A stretch of DNA of 64,000 nucleotides from VGCC01 sp044375955. Lineage in GTDB: Bacteria > Actinomycetota > Actinomycetes > S36-B12. Of the stretch, positions 26,701-33,325 are shown piece by piece. A model generated the notes under the pieces. That model was not told where the DNA came from. It saw only the letters and a program-made list of their open reading frames with translations, and did not search any database. Location of the stretch: NCBI GenBank assembly GCA_044375955.1, contig JBILLS010000003.1, positions 5,443 through 69,442 on the forward strand, in the 5' to 3' direction. Within the stretch, counting starts at the first letter, position 1; every line of letters starts with the position of its first letter. A program made the translations under genes and the position numbers.

Positions 26701-26923
26701 GCCCGGCCAGGAACCCGAGATCGGAGATGCACTCGGAACAAGCCTGACCGTGCGGAAGTACCTAGGTTTCCGGATGTTCCGAGTCGACTTCGCCTCCCCC
26801 GTGTCGGAGGACACCGCAGCTGCCGCAGCCACGACTCTCTCGTCCAACCGGAACGTCGAGTTCGCCGAACCCGATGCCCGTGTCACCACGCAGATTGCAT
26901 TCCGGGGCAACAGAAGCCTCTAG
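23735..26923 (+). CDS. Large secreted subtilase with NIDO, Gly-Ser linker and two propeptide-like ends
   Basis: Exported S8 protease of 1062 residues. ATG at 23735 lies five bases behind GGAGG. In order: signal peptide; a Pro/Thr/Ser-rich stretch (about 30-100); an I9-like propeptide (about 103-170, ending DYIEDDKVV); a NIDO-like domain (about 190-375); the subtilase domain with Asp428 (VVDTG), His461 (NGHGTHV) and Ser614 (GTSMASP); a Gly-Gly-Gly-Gly-Ser-Ser linker (about 672-715); a beta domain; an OmpA-like fragment (FVTFARSSQSLSPNAKAKL). The last 85 residues again look like an S8 propeptide (SLIVRFKPGQE, VEFAEPDARV). It is expected to act extracellularly or at the cell surface. Confidence 0.88.
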   Translation: MRSMTTWIAASVMSALVAIGLAAGPGAAVSPDTTAEAPSASPTPTPEVSTSPTAAPSPTPDPTPSPRPSVSESPSPTSSPTPTASASPTSSASGTPSTEPDARPRIVVVKNGAYTQSAIEMAQEMGARPDKVLVGMVDGFTATLTDAEVRRLEGSTAVDYIEDDKVVSINAPFRTVTKTSTTSMNGFDDASSAPQNLGFTINWFGVNYDRIIINSNGGAVFDDGLGPFNAWRGINLSTATRPYVLPLFTDLDGTSSGTLQFGQGTISDSATKSVFWAEWSNYGEYPSSAGKYTFQMLVIDEGAGKVGIEFNYTTVGTAASSTNPTFEVGYANPAQTTGTVRIATSGEAPATVATRLTTSGNPTSTPGVWRYLINSGGTPTPAPSPSPTDGIQTGAPWGLDRIDQRALPLSTTYEAAGTGSGVKVYVVDTGIRTTHVEFGGRTATGRDEVIDGNGTNDCNGHGTHVASTAAGTTYGVAKGATVVPVRVLGCSGSGTTSGVVAGLNWIRTNHSGGRAVVNMSLGGSGSKALDDAVAALHDANIPVVVAGGNSNANAADFSPAREPKAITVASMTSTDARSSFSNFGSLIDIFAPGSSIIGAWYTSNTASATISGTSMASPHVAGAAAVYLALNPSATSAQVATALSDSATENVITDPGTGSPNKLLYVRSFTGSGGGGSSGGGGSSGGGGSSGGGGSSGGGGSSGGGGSSGGGSSSSDKGGGGGAEDEIQVTRPAVTTNQVTRPGAFAAVDGTGQPLALQRAGLTSGGFEIVGSGWEITSRGALTAQNTTLTPGQIIRITGKGLQRLTTTGVYVLSTPVWVAAGVVSYENEFTVEFQIPALPPGQHTLQINAVRQGQLPMSIGVGFTLGSPAPAGAPAASAPRDAAEFVTFARSSQSLSPNAKAKLRRIAKTAQGLNNELSVIGLPGAARSDVNQRRVSVVGRYLQAQGARVSMRQSTSPRSAGSSGVLVVASTPPANSAAGVSSLIVRFKPGQEPEIGDALGTSLTVRKYLGFRMFRVDFASPVSEDTAAAAATTLSSNRNVEFAEPDARVTTQIAFRGNRSL
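25747..25873 (+). repeat. 18-base tandem repeat coding a Gly4-Ser2 linker
   Basis: About seven tandem copies of an 18-base unit (ggaagttccggcgggggt) inside the subtilase gene. The central four copies are nearly identical and the outer ones have drifted. It encodes a flexible Gly-Ser linker between the protease and its C-terminal domains. Near-identity suggests recent slippage, so copy number may vary between strains. Confidence 0.9.
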
Positions 26924-26932
26924 ATTGCGCCG

Positions 26933-27898
26933 GTGCGCATCACAACAGACCCCGAGGAGGCGTCCCGCGGACTCGCTGAGGGTCAGGTGGTGGCGATCCC
27001 CACGGAGACGGTCTACGGATTGGGTGCACGCGCCGACTCGCCTGATGCCGTGGCCCGGGTGTACGCGGCGAAGGGGCGTCCGGCAGACCACCCGCTGATC
27101 GTGCACGTGGCCCGTGCCGACGCCGCGACTTCGTGGGCGGCACGCATCCCGGACTACGCGCTGCTACTCAGTGCCCGGTTCTGGCCAGGACCGCTCACCC
27201 TCGTGCTGCAGCGCAGTGCGCGGGCCCAGGACTTCATCACCGGTACCCAGGACACGGTCGCGGTGCGCGTTCCTGGCAACGCACTCACCCGCGAGGTGAT
27301 CCGCCGTGTCGGCGAGATTCTGGGTGACCCCGACGTCGGTATCGCTGCGCCCAGCGCCAATCGTTTTGGGAAGGTGAGTCCCACCCGCGCGCAGGACGTG
27401 GTGGCCGAGCTCGGGGAGTTCCTCGACGATGAACTCGTCCTCGACGGTGGACCGAGCACCGTGGGTGTCGAGTCGACGATCGTGGACTGCTCCGGTGAGC
27501 GGCCGGTGATCCTGCGACCAGGACAGATCAGCCTGGAGGACATCGAGGGGTGCACGGGCCTCACCTGCGGTGAGTCGAGCACCGTGCGCGCGCCCGGGAC
27601 ACTCGTCGCGCACTACGCACCTGCCGCACGCGTGGTCATCGTCGACACCGCGTTACTTCCTGGGAGAGATACCGAGCGCAGCGGTCTCATCGCGCTCGCG
27701 TCCACCCCCACGCCGCCCGGGATGGTGCGCCTCACGGCGCCGGATACCGCCGCGCACTACGCGGCGAGCCTCTACCGCGCGTTACGGGAAGCGGATGCCC
27801 TGCACCTCACCACCGTCTACGCCGTTCCGCCGACCGGATCCGGAATCGAGGCTGCGATCCGCGACCGACTCGAGCGTGCCGCGCACGGCATTACTTAG
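26933..27898 (+). CDS. tsaC: L-threonylcarbamoyladenylate synthase (Sua5/YrdC type)
   Basis: Makes threonylcarbamoyl-AMP from threonine, bicarbonate and ATP for the t6A37 modification of ANN-decoding tRNAs. The 321 residues include both the YrdC domain (PTETVYGLGA, YAAKGRPADHPLIVH, FWPGPLTLVL, APSANRFGKVSPT) and the C-terminal Sua5 domain (PGTLVAHYAP and beyond), so this is the long Sua5 form. GTG at 26933 follows the subtilase stop by nine bases with no strong ribosome site. The gene ends overlapping the convergent SDR gene by eight bases. Confidence 0.93.
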   Translation: MRITTDPEEASRGLAEGQVVAIPTETVYGLGARADSPDAVARVYAAKGRPADHPLIVHVARADAATSWAARIPDYALLLSARFWPGPLTLVLQRSARAQDFITGTQDTVAVRVPGNALTREVIRRVGEILGDPDVGIAAPSANRFGKVSPTRAQDVVAELGEFLDDELVLDGGPSTVGVESTIVDCSGERPVILRPGQISLEDIEGCTGLTCGESSTVRAPGTLVAHYAPAARVVIVDTALLPGRDTERSGLIALASTPTPPGMVRLTAPDTAAHYAASLYRALREADALHLTTVYAVPPTGSGIEAAIRDRLERAAHGIT

Positions 27899-28664
27899 GT
27901 GGCAGCCGAACTCCGGCATCGAGGCGGATTACTTCGCCGTTCAGGTACGGGTTCTCGACGATTGCCCCGACAAGATGCGCGAACTCCTGCGCCGTCCCCA
28001 TGCGCCGCGGGTTGAGCGGCAGCTTGGACAGCACCTCGAATGTCTCGCGAGGAAGGAACTCGTAGATCGGTGTGTCCATGATCCCGGGAGCGATCGTCAT
28101 CACTCGGATTCCCACGGGAGCGAGGTCGCGGGCAAGCGGCAGGGTCATTCCGACGATGCCACCTTTGCTCGCGCTGTAGGCGGCCTGCCCAACCTGGCCG
28201 TCGTATGCGGCAAGTGATGCTGTCATCACGATGACGCCGCGCTGACCGTCCGAGTCTGGTTGATTACGTGACATCAATGATGCAGATCTGCGGACGATGT
28301 CGAAGGTTCCGTTGAGGTTGATGTCGATCACTCGTCGGTAGTCGTCGATACTCACCGGAGTCCCGTCGCGATCCATGACGCGATGCACGAACCCGACGCC
28401 CGCGCAGCAGGCGGTCACGTCCAGCCGACCGAAGGTGGTCTCAGCAGCAGCAACCGCATGCTCCACGGCGTCGGTATCCCGGACATCGGTCGGAACCGCG
28501 ATGACGTGGTCACCGAGCTCCTTCGCAAGGTTCGATGCCCGCTCACCGTTGACGTCGACGACGAGGATTCCCGCCGCTCCGCCCGCGGCTGCCGCACGCA
28601 CCACGCCCTCACCGAGGCCTGATGCGCCACCGGACACCAACACAACCGACCCTGACCACTGCAT
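27891..28664 (-). CDS. SDR-family oxidoreductase
   Basis: NAD(P)-dependent short-chain dehydrogenase of 257 residues. It carries the nucleotide motif SGGASGLGEG, the Asp following the second strand (VVDVNG), the NNAG-equivalent CCAGVG, and the active-site Tyr/Lys in YSASKGG. The overall pattern (RRMGTAQEFAHLVGAIVENPYLNGEVIRLD at the end, AGVGFVHRV in the middle) resembles 3-hydroxyacyl-CoA dehydrogenase type 2 / 17-beta-HSD10-like proteins, so a role in fatty-acid or branched-chain acyl-CoA oxidation is likely but not proven. It is nine bases downstream of the zincin gene on the same strand. Confidence 0.86.
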   Translation of the reverse strand: MQWSGSVVLVSGGASGLGEGVVRAAAAGGAAGILVVDVNGERASNLAKELGDHVIAVPTDVRDTDAVEHAVAAAETTFGRLDVTACCAGVGFVHRVMDRDGTPVSIDDYRRVIDINLNGTFDIVRRSASLMSRNQPDSDGQRGVIVMTASLAAYDGQVGQAAYSASKGGIVGMTLPLARDLAPVGIRVMTIAPGIMDTPIYEFLPRETFEVLSKLPLNPRRMGTAQEFAHLVGAIVENPYLNGEVIRLDAGVRLPPK

Positions 28665-28673
28665 GCGCTTCTC

Positions 28674-29021
28674 CTACCCGTATCCCAATTCGTGTAAACG
28701 TTCGTCGCTGATGCCGAAGTGGTGCGCGACCTCGTGAACCACCGTGACCCGCACCTGCTCGACCACATCCTCCTCCGAGCGGCAGCGGCGCGTGATGGGA
28801 AGCCGATAGATCGTGATCCGATCCGGCAGGTGACCGGCGTAATAGTGACCACGACTGGTCAGGGGCACCCCGTGATAGAGCCCTAGGAGCAAAGGCCGAC
28901 CGGGCTTCATGTCCTCGACGAGGACCACGACGTTGTCCATCAATCTGGCCAGTTCCGGTGGAAGCGTGTCGAGGGCGTCGGACACGAGCTCCTCAAACCG
29001 CTCGGGGGCGACCTCCACCAT
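28674..29021 (-). CDS. Small zincin-like metallopeptidase family protein
   Basis: Cytoplasmic protein of about 115 residues with the zinc-protease motif HEVAHHFGISD (HExxHxxG plus Asp). Sequence before it (ERFEELVSDALDTLPPEL, LLGLYHGVPLT, PDRITIYRLPI) matches the family often annotated as metallopeptidase or DUF1025 in actinobacteria. Proteolysis by members is unproven. ATG at 29021 is preferred; GTG at 29039 would add six residues. Probably an operon with the SDR gene nine bases downstream. Confidence 0.85.
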   Translation of the reverse strand: MVEVAPERFEELVSDALDTLPPELARLMDNVVVLVEDMKPGRPLLLGLYHGVPLTSRGHYYAGHLPDRITIYRLPITRRCRSEEDVVEQVRVTVVHEVAHHFGISDERLHELGYG

Positions 29022-29138
29022 CCATCCATCGTGTCCCACGGCGGACCCGCGCGCTCACCCAGGGGCGACTCCCCCGCCACCCCCGAGACGTCCTATGCTT
29101 TCCCGGTCGCCAACGGCGTTTCGGTCGACGGAGACCAG

Positions 29139-29211
29139 GTCCCCATCGTCTAGAGGCCTAGGACACCGCCCTTTCACGGCGGTAACACGGGTTCGAATCC
29201 CGTTGGGGATG
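29139..29211 (+). tRNA. tRNA-Glu (anticodon TTC)
   Basis: Acceptor GTCCCCA pairs with TGGGGAT (first pair G-T), discriminator G. The anticodon stem CCGCC/GGCGG encloses loop CTTTCAC, anticodon TTC. T-arm sequence GGGTTCGAATCCC is present. CCA is not encoded. Confidence 0.95.
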
Positions 29212-29226
29212 CTCGGCCTCACCAGA

Positions 29227-29303
29227 GGCCCCGTAGCGCAGTTGGTTAGCGCGCCGCCCTGTCACGGCGGAGGTCGCGGGTTCAAGTCCCGTCGGGGTCG
29301 CCA
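29227..29303 (+). tRNA. tRNA-Asp (anticodon GTC)
   Basis: Acceptor GGCCCCG pairs with CGGGGTC, discriminator G at 29300, followed by an encoded CCA. The anticodon stem CCGCC/GGCGG encloses loop CTGTCAC, anticodon GTC. D-arm and T-arm (GGGTTCAAGTCCC) are complete. Confidence 0.95.
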
Positions 29304-29325
29304 CTCCGGAGCAATCCGGAACTAC

Positions 29326-29402
29326 GGCCAGGTAGCTCAGTTGGTACGAGCGTCCGACTGAAAATCGGAAGGTCGACGGTTCGATCCCGTCCCTGGCCAC
29401 CA
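29326..29402 (+). tRNA. tRNA-Phe (anticodon GAA), insertion target
   Basis: Acceptor GGCCAGG pairs with CCTGGCC, discriminator A, encoded CCA. The anticodon stem TCCGA/TCGGA encloses loop CTGAAAA, anticodon GAA. The 3' part from the anticodon stem (29354) to just past CCA (29404) is repeated downstream four times in the same orientation, so this gene is the integration site (attL side) of the accessory region that follows. Confidence 0.96.
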
Positions 29403-29404
29403 CA
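29354..29404 (+). other. attL-type core in tRNA-Phe 3' end (copy 1)
   Basis: Reference copy of a 51-base segment starting ccgactg and ending in the CCA plus two bases. It spans the anticodon arm to the 3' end, as is typical for tyrosine-recombinase target sites in tRNA genes. Degenerate copies 2 to 5 begin at 30825, 32984, 34222 and 54277. Copies 2, 3 and 5 share two C-for-T differences from this copy in the T-arm region. Confidence 0.85.
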
Positions 29405-29526
29405 TCATTTCTCCGGGCAAATCAACATGGTCCGCTACCAATCTGCTCAACAGGCCCATCCCTCTTGCTCTTTGGTGGTCTAAACGCATTCCCATACTGT
29501 CCGCGGCTGGTGACTTCTCATCATTT

Positions 29527-29537
29527 TCGTATTACGA
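29527..29537. promoter_or_regulatory. Candidate antitoxin operator palindrome
   Basis: TCGTA-T-TACGA, a perfect 5-1-5 palindrome eight bases before the antitoxin start. Ribbon-helix-helix antitoxins usually bind such sites to repress their own operon. The surrounding sequence is AT-rich compared with the chromosome. Confidence 0.4.
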
Positions 29538-29544
29538 TAAGAGC

Positions 29545-29805
29545 ATGAATCGGGAAACTATTCAGGGAGAACCTGTAACCGAAGAACACATCAAGGCATG
29601 GGCGCACGAAGCTGAAGCTGGTTATCCCGTTGAGCAATTGCGTAAACGCGGCCGGCAGTCTTTAGGCGACGGTCCCAGCGCGGTGGTCCCCGTTCGGATT
29701 GACTCAGCCCTCTTGGAGGCACTCGGTGAGAAAGCCGAACGTGAGAACGTTAGTCGTTCCGAGGCGATTCGAACTGCCATTCGCGCATGGGTCGGAGTTG
29801 CCTAG
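29545..29805 (+). CDS. Ribbon-helix-helix (CopG-type) antitoxin
   Basis: Protein of 86 residues. The C-terminal half is a ribbon-helix-helix unit: beta strand AVVPVRIDSALLEAL followed by two helices with RENVSRSEAIRTAIRAW. The N-terminal half (EEHIKAWAHEAEAGYP) probably wraps the toxin. It should neutralise the toxin encoded next and repress the operon. The stop overlaps the likely toxin start by one base (TAGTG). First gene after tRNA-Phe, in DNA of lower GC than the chromosome, in keeping with transfer. Confidence 0.8.
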   Translation: MNRETIQGEPVTEEHIKAWAHEAEAGYPVEQLRKRGRQSLGDGPSAVVPVRIDSALLEALGEKAERENVSRSEAIRTAIRAWVGVA

Positions 29806-30044
29806 TGGAGGTCCATTCCTCCGCGCTTAAACATGGAATCTCTGCTGAGAGTTCAATTTTCGTCGCATCAAATTCACTGTTCGTTTCCCTGCTGGACGAT
29901 GACAACCCATCACGCGAATTACGTCTTGGTTTTGATGAGGCTGGACGATTACTCGAGTTAGTAGTTTTAATATTTGATAGCGGAAACGAGTTAATCATTC
30001 ATGCGATGAAGGCTCGATCGCAGTATTACGAACTCATAAAATAG
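29805..30044 (+). CDS. Toxin partner of the RHH antitoxin
   Basis: Protein of about 79 residues starting at GTG 29805 (VEVHSSALKHG) or ATG 29787. The pattern SALKHGISAES, LRLGFDEAGRLLELVVLIF and the closing IIHAMKARSQYYELI matches a small actinobacterial toxin family usually found behind CopG antitoxins. The strong LELVVLIF strand and the C-terminal HAMKAR motif resemble BrnT-like RNase-fold toxins; target and activity are inferred. Codon use is more AT-rich than in flanking chromosome. Confidence 0.75.
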   Translation: MEVHSSALKHGISAESSIFVASNSLFVSLLDDDNPSRELRLGFDEAGRLLELVVLIFDSGNELIIHAMKARSQYYELIK

Positions 30045-30187
30045 CAAGCGGGTCGAGACCGAGATTGGAAGCGGCTGCATCTGCTGACATTCCCAAGCGG
30101 GTCGACAAGAGGGTGGTAACCGTGCGCCTGGCCTTGCGAAGTTCAGCCTTTACTGGTCTATCAAGAGACAGATTCGTGATTATCGGG

Positions 30188-30628
30188 CTATTCGTTGGTG
30201 AGATCAGCGAATAGGTCGTAAGTGTTGCCGTCTTGGTCGCGCACCTGCGCGTAGCGCTGACCCCAGAAGGCGTCCCACGGATCGGTAGCTGAAGTGAACC
30301 CGGCATTGACAATCAATTGGAAAACAGCATCGACATTCGTGGGCGAGACGCAATCAAAGGCCAGCAGCGTTGTTTGACTGTTCTCTGGCGGCCAATCCCA
30401 GTTCGGGTTGAGGCTCCTAACAAGGGATTCAGAATCCAACATGAGCCGCAACCCGCTGGGAAGGACCGCCTCAGTGTGGTCTGCACTGGCTTCGCAAGAA
30501 CCGTCAGTTGGAAAGCTAATCCCCAACAGGGTGAAAAACTCAATTGATCTCGGGATATTGCTACTCACAACTCCAATAGCATTTAGCGCAACTGCCCGGG
30601 TGTTCACAAGCGAGACGTTATCGAGCAT
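30188..30628 (-). CDS. VOC-superfamily (glyoxalase/bleomycin-resistance-like) protein
   Basis: Protein of 146 residues with the paired beta-alpha-beta-beta-beta modules of the vicinal oxygen chelate fold: VVSSNIPRSIEFFTLLGISF and, in the second half, VDAVFQLIVNAGFTSATDPW, then QRYAQVRDQDGNTYDLF. The usual metal ligands are not all evident, so it may be a binding or resistance protein rather than an enzyme. It has a weak GGAAA ribosome site. It shares the first att-bounded cassette with the toxin-antitoxin pair. Between 30045 and 30187 a minus-strand frame reads KARRTVTTLLSTRLGMSADA, possibly a gene remnant. Confidence 0.75.
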   Translation of the reverse strand: MLDNVSLVNTRAVALNAIGVVSSNIPRSIEFFTLLGISFPTDGSCEASADHTEAVLPSGLRLMLDSESLVRSLNPNWDWPPENSQTTLLAFDCVSPTNVDAVFQLIVNAGFTSATDPWDAFWGQRYAQVRDQDGNTYDLFADLTNE

Positions 30629-30968
30629 TGGCAGACTTTTCCAGATTTTGAGACAGGCCAGGTTTTTTATGAATGCACCAAATGAGCAAACCTAGCCTTG
30701 TTAGCCCCTCGTATTTGAATTTGCTTTCAAGCATCTCTCACTAATTTCTCACAGACATAGCCGTAGACAGTGAAATGCGCTGGTGTGTAGTGAGTCGCGA
30801 TGGTGCGCGGGGACGGTATCTACACCGACTGAAAATCGGAAGGTCGACGGTTCGACCCCGCCCCTGGCCACCACACTTCGTGGCAGTTTCCCTCACAAAA
30901 TGATGCGTACCGTGGCGTTCTTGCTGCAGGAGGTCTGAGGTCCCGTGCACGAACGTGCACGAACGCTT
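30629..30968. other. Non-coding stretch holding att copy 2
   Basis: No credible gene. It is AT-rich at its left end. It contains the motif ttctcacagacatag at 30746-30760, repeated with one change at 32873-32887 upstream of att copy 3, and the tRNA-Phe-derived copy at 30825-30875. Confidence 0.6.
30825..30875 (+). other. att copy 2 (tRNA-Phe 3' end duplicate)
   Basis: Matches 29354-29404 at about 49 of 51 bases in the same orientation, including the CCA. The two changes are T to C in the T-arm, one of which breaks its pairing. Sequence to the left does not continue the tRNA, so this is a duplicated attachment-site end, not a second tRNA gene. Confidence 0.88.
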
Positions 30969-31226
30969 CTAATGGCAGCCGACGGTGCCGCCGATGCAGG
31001 CTTCCTGGTCAGGGTTGTACTGCGGCTCCTGGTACGGCACATCGGCGTAGTAGGCCGAAGCTGCAAAGTAGGCAACGACCGGGCCGATGACGATGAAGGC
31101 CACGATCATGCGCGTGAGGCCCTTGTCTGACTTGGGCGGCCCGATTAGCCACATCAGTATGTAAAGGCCGAAGGCGATTGCACCGCCACCTAAGGCGGTC
31201 CACACCAGTACATCTGCACGCATCAC
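30969..31226 (-). CDS. Small membrane protein, two helices
   Basis: Protein of 85 residues with two predicted membrane helices (about 7-28, ALGGGAIAFGLYILMWLI, and 37-60, RMIVAFIVIGPVVAYFAASAYY) joined by a short basic loop KSDKGLTR. The C-terminal tail has two Cys (EACIGGTVGC) that may form a disulfide outside the membrane. I do not recognise a family. It is monocistronic, in the second att-bounded cassette. Confidence 0.65.
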   Translation of the reverse strand: MMRADVLVWTALGGGAIAFGLYILMWLIGPPKSDKGLTRMIVAFIVIGPVVAYFAASAYYADVPYQEPQYNPDQEACIGGTVGCH

Positions 31227-31300
31227 GCCTCCCCTGGTGCGAACGTACCAATGCGGCTAGTGGCTGCTGGAGGTGGATCCGGAGCGTGCACCTGCCGCTG

Positions 31301-31432
31301 ATGACGCTGCAGACCGTGAGGCTGTGGCTGCTGGGAAGCCGATCCCTGCACGGACAGCAGATCGCGCTAGGCAATTTCAACGTGCCTGAGGACATCCCGG
31401 CAGACACGGAGTGCGTGTCGGTCAATCCGTGA
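31301..31432 (+). CDS. Possible short gene or remnant, 43 residues
   Basis: ATG at 31301 opens a frame reading MTLQTVRLWLLGSRSL and ending ECVSVNP. A GGAGG lies 30 bases upstream, too far to help. No family is recognised. It may be the tail of a decayed gene or chance; I include it only because nothing else occupies the interval between two real minus-strand genes. Confidence 0.2.
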   Translation: MTLQTVRLWLLGSRSLHGQQIALGNFNVPEDIPADTECVSVNP

Positions 31433-31535
31433 CACCCGCCAAACGCGACGCTTCACTCCCATGGGCGCCGTCCACCCTCACCGCCGCTGCTGTGGTCTCG
31501 TCTGAGCGAGTCGACAGCGGCCGGGGGTGAGTGGC

Positions 31536-32684
31536 CTAAAAAGCCCGCACTGGGCGGACACGCAGATAAAGAAGCTTGAATACGTTTCCGACAGTTCCGC
31601 CAGAAAAGCTCAGGGTCGACGCAAAGGAAGTGTCGTTCTGAGTGGAGCTCCAGTAGGTGGCGGAGTTGAACGCGTATGTAGCCGCGACACTCGCTGGCAT
31701 CACCAAACTGTATGAATACATTTCAAACAACTCATTCTTGGAGGGCAGGAACCAGTCTGTTTTCCCGCCCAAGACAAGATCTGATGCGGCTTGTCCCGCT
31801 CCGCTCGAGCACGCAGCATCGATCGCGGCAGTGTTTGATGCCCCAGCCCCAACCGCAACGCTTGCAGCGCCCGTGACATTAGTGGCGACATTGCACCACG
31901 AGTTAGTCGGATCTTCGCTTCCACCGTTCCACGTCTTTGGTGCCATTTCGTAGGTGAGCCCACCAGAGATTAGGAACACCAGCCCACCTCCCGGGCCAAC
32001 ATCACCCACTGCGCAGGTGCCACCACCCGCGCAGGGCACCGCGGGGGTGACTGAGACCGAAGGTGCTGAATATGTCCCCGTACCGGAGCTGGTGATTGCT
32101 GCGACCTTGAAGAAGTAGGCCGTTCCATTGGTCAGGCCGGTCGCGGTGCAAGAGAGTGCCGTGGAAGACGAGGCTGTCGCGCAACCAGCAGCGTCGGCAT
32201 AACCTCCAACAGAGGTGGTTGAAATCTGAACGCGATACCCGGTAATCACATCCCCTCCAGTACTGGTAGGTGCCACCCAGGTGAGAGCAACGGTCGTGTT
32301 TCCCGATACACCGGTAACGGCAGTTGGAGCAGTTGACGTGGATGCGGGAGTGGGCGCTACTGGTGTTCGTGCCCACGTAATACTCCTGGTGCAGACCCAT
32401 CCGCCGGTGCCGTTATTCGCCCACTGCTCCCACGCTGGATTCCACGAAGAGTCCGGTCCCCATGATGCTTGCCACGGTGTTTCCCCTGGCTGCGCTGCGC
32501 ACGCCTCGGACTGGCTCGCCCGTTGATATGACTGCACCTGCACCTGGTCAGCCGAAGCAACGTTTGCACCGACCAGCGTGCTGGCAGTCATGGCAACCAC
32601 AAAAGCAAGGGCATAGACAGCGCCTGGGCGATGTGAACTCACAGCCCATATTCCTATCAGCTTCTCGACCACGGTGTTCCACAA
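31536..32684 (-). CDS. Secreted fibronectin III plus DUF1566-like surface protein
   Basis: Exported protein of 382 residues. The N-terminal signal segment ends near ANVASADQ at 45. A Trp-rich module follows (ETPWQASWGPDSSWNPAWEQW), then a Pro/Thr linker, a fibronectin type III domain (about 115-210, VALTWVAPTSTGGDVITGYRV), and a C-terminal domain with DWFLPSKNELFEMY, ATYWSSTQ and the terminal VRPVRAF. That ending is typical of DUF1566/FGE-like C-type-lectin-fold domains used for surface binding. It probably acts as an adhesin or phage/host-contact protein. It is the main cargo of the second cassette. Confidence 0.78.
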   Translation of the reverse strand: MWNTVVEKLIGIWAVSSHRPGAVYALAFVVAMTASTLVGANVASADQVQVQSYQRASQSEACAAQPGETPWQASWGPDSSWNPAWEQWANNGTGGWVCTRSITWARTPVAPTPASTSTAPTAVTGVSGNTTVALTWVAPTSTGGDVITGYRVQISTTSVGGYADAAGCATASSSTALSCTATGLTNGTAYFFKVAAITSSGTGTYSAPSVSVTPAVPCAGGGTCAVGDVGPGGGLVFLISGGLTYEMAPKTWNGGSEDPTNSWCNVATNVTGAASVAVGAGASNTAAIDAACSSGAGQAASDLVLGGKTDWFLPSKNELFEMYSYSLVMPASVAATYAFNSATYWSSTQNDTSFASTLSFSGGTVGNVFKLLYLRVRPVRAF

Positions 32685-33325
32685 CTCTCCGATCGCCAGG
32701 TGGAGACAATCTGGTGCCGGAGTGCGTGAAGGAATCAGTTAAGCGTTGCGGTGGTGATCGATCACATCAATGTTGCCTTTTCCGCAGTGTGCGAGGGGCA
32801 GCGCTCCCGTACTGGATGGACCATGACGAGTCGTTGCAACTCTTGTGAAAGAGAGCGAGTCGCATCACTGTTTTCTCACAGACGTAGCGCAACATCATGA
32901 TCCAAAGTGGCACATGAATACTGCTTTTCGAGGAAGTCGCTTTACGCACTGAAGCACAGTGCAGCACAGAGACGAGACCGAAGCCGACTGAGAATCGGAA
33001 GGTCAGCGGTTCGACCCCGCCTCTGCCCCCCCGGTCGAGATTCCCTCGCAATTGACCGCCACTCAGACCACCTTCCGATCTTGGGACTGTGATGGCTGCG
33101 TCGTGAACGATCAATTGATGACTCAACCAACAGCATCGCAAGGTAGGGCTGCCCTTGAATCGCAAGGGCTTCGTTCAGCAGAGTCTTTCGTTGGATCGTC
33201 GCCGCGGGGCGTGGCGACAATCAGTGCTCGAGTGCCCAGCGGGCCTGAAGCAGACACAACGGATCAATCGAGACCTATACTCACCGACGTAGACCATCGG
33301 CCTATTCATCCAGCAATGGATCGTC
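32685..33325. other. Non-coding stretch holding att copy 3
   Basis: No gene is supported; open frames here are antisense readings of the tRNA-derived copy. It contains ttctcacagacgtag at 32873-32887 and att copy 3 at 32984-33034. The last part must carry the promoter for the secreted protein at 33326. Confidence 0.55.
32984..33034 (+). other. att copy 3 (degenerate tRNA-Phe 3' end)
   Basis: About 40 of 51 bases match tRNA-Phe 29354-29404. The anticodon-stem part ccgactg and the run ggttcgaccccgc are well kept; the acceptor and CCA end have decayed to a run of C. It shares the two T-to-C changes of copy 2. Confidence 0.78.

Noticed and set aside
31536..32684. Diversity-generating retroelement target, because DUF1566-like domains end in VRPVRAF
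   Set aside because: No reverse transcriptase gene, template repeat or adenine-rich variable repeat was found anywhere in the window.
30825..33034. Additional tRNA genes at 30.8 and 33.0 kb
   Set aside because: Only the part from the anticodon stem to the 3' end is present; acceptor 5' strand and D-arm are absent, so these are att duplicates.
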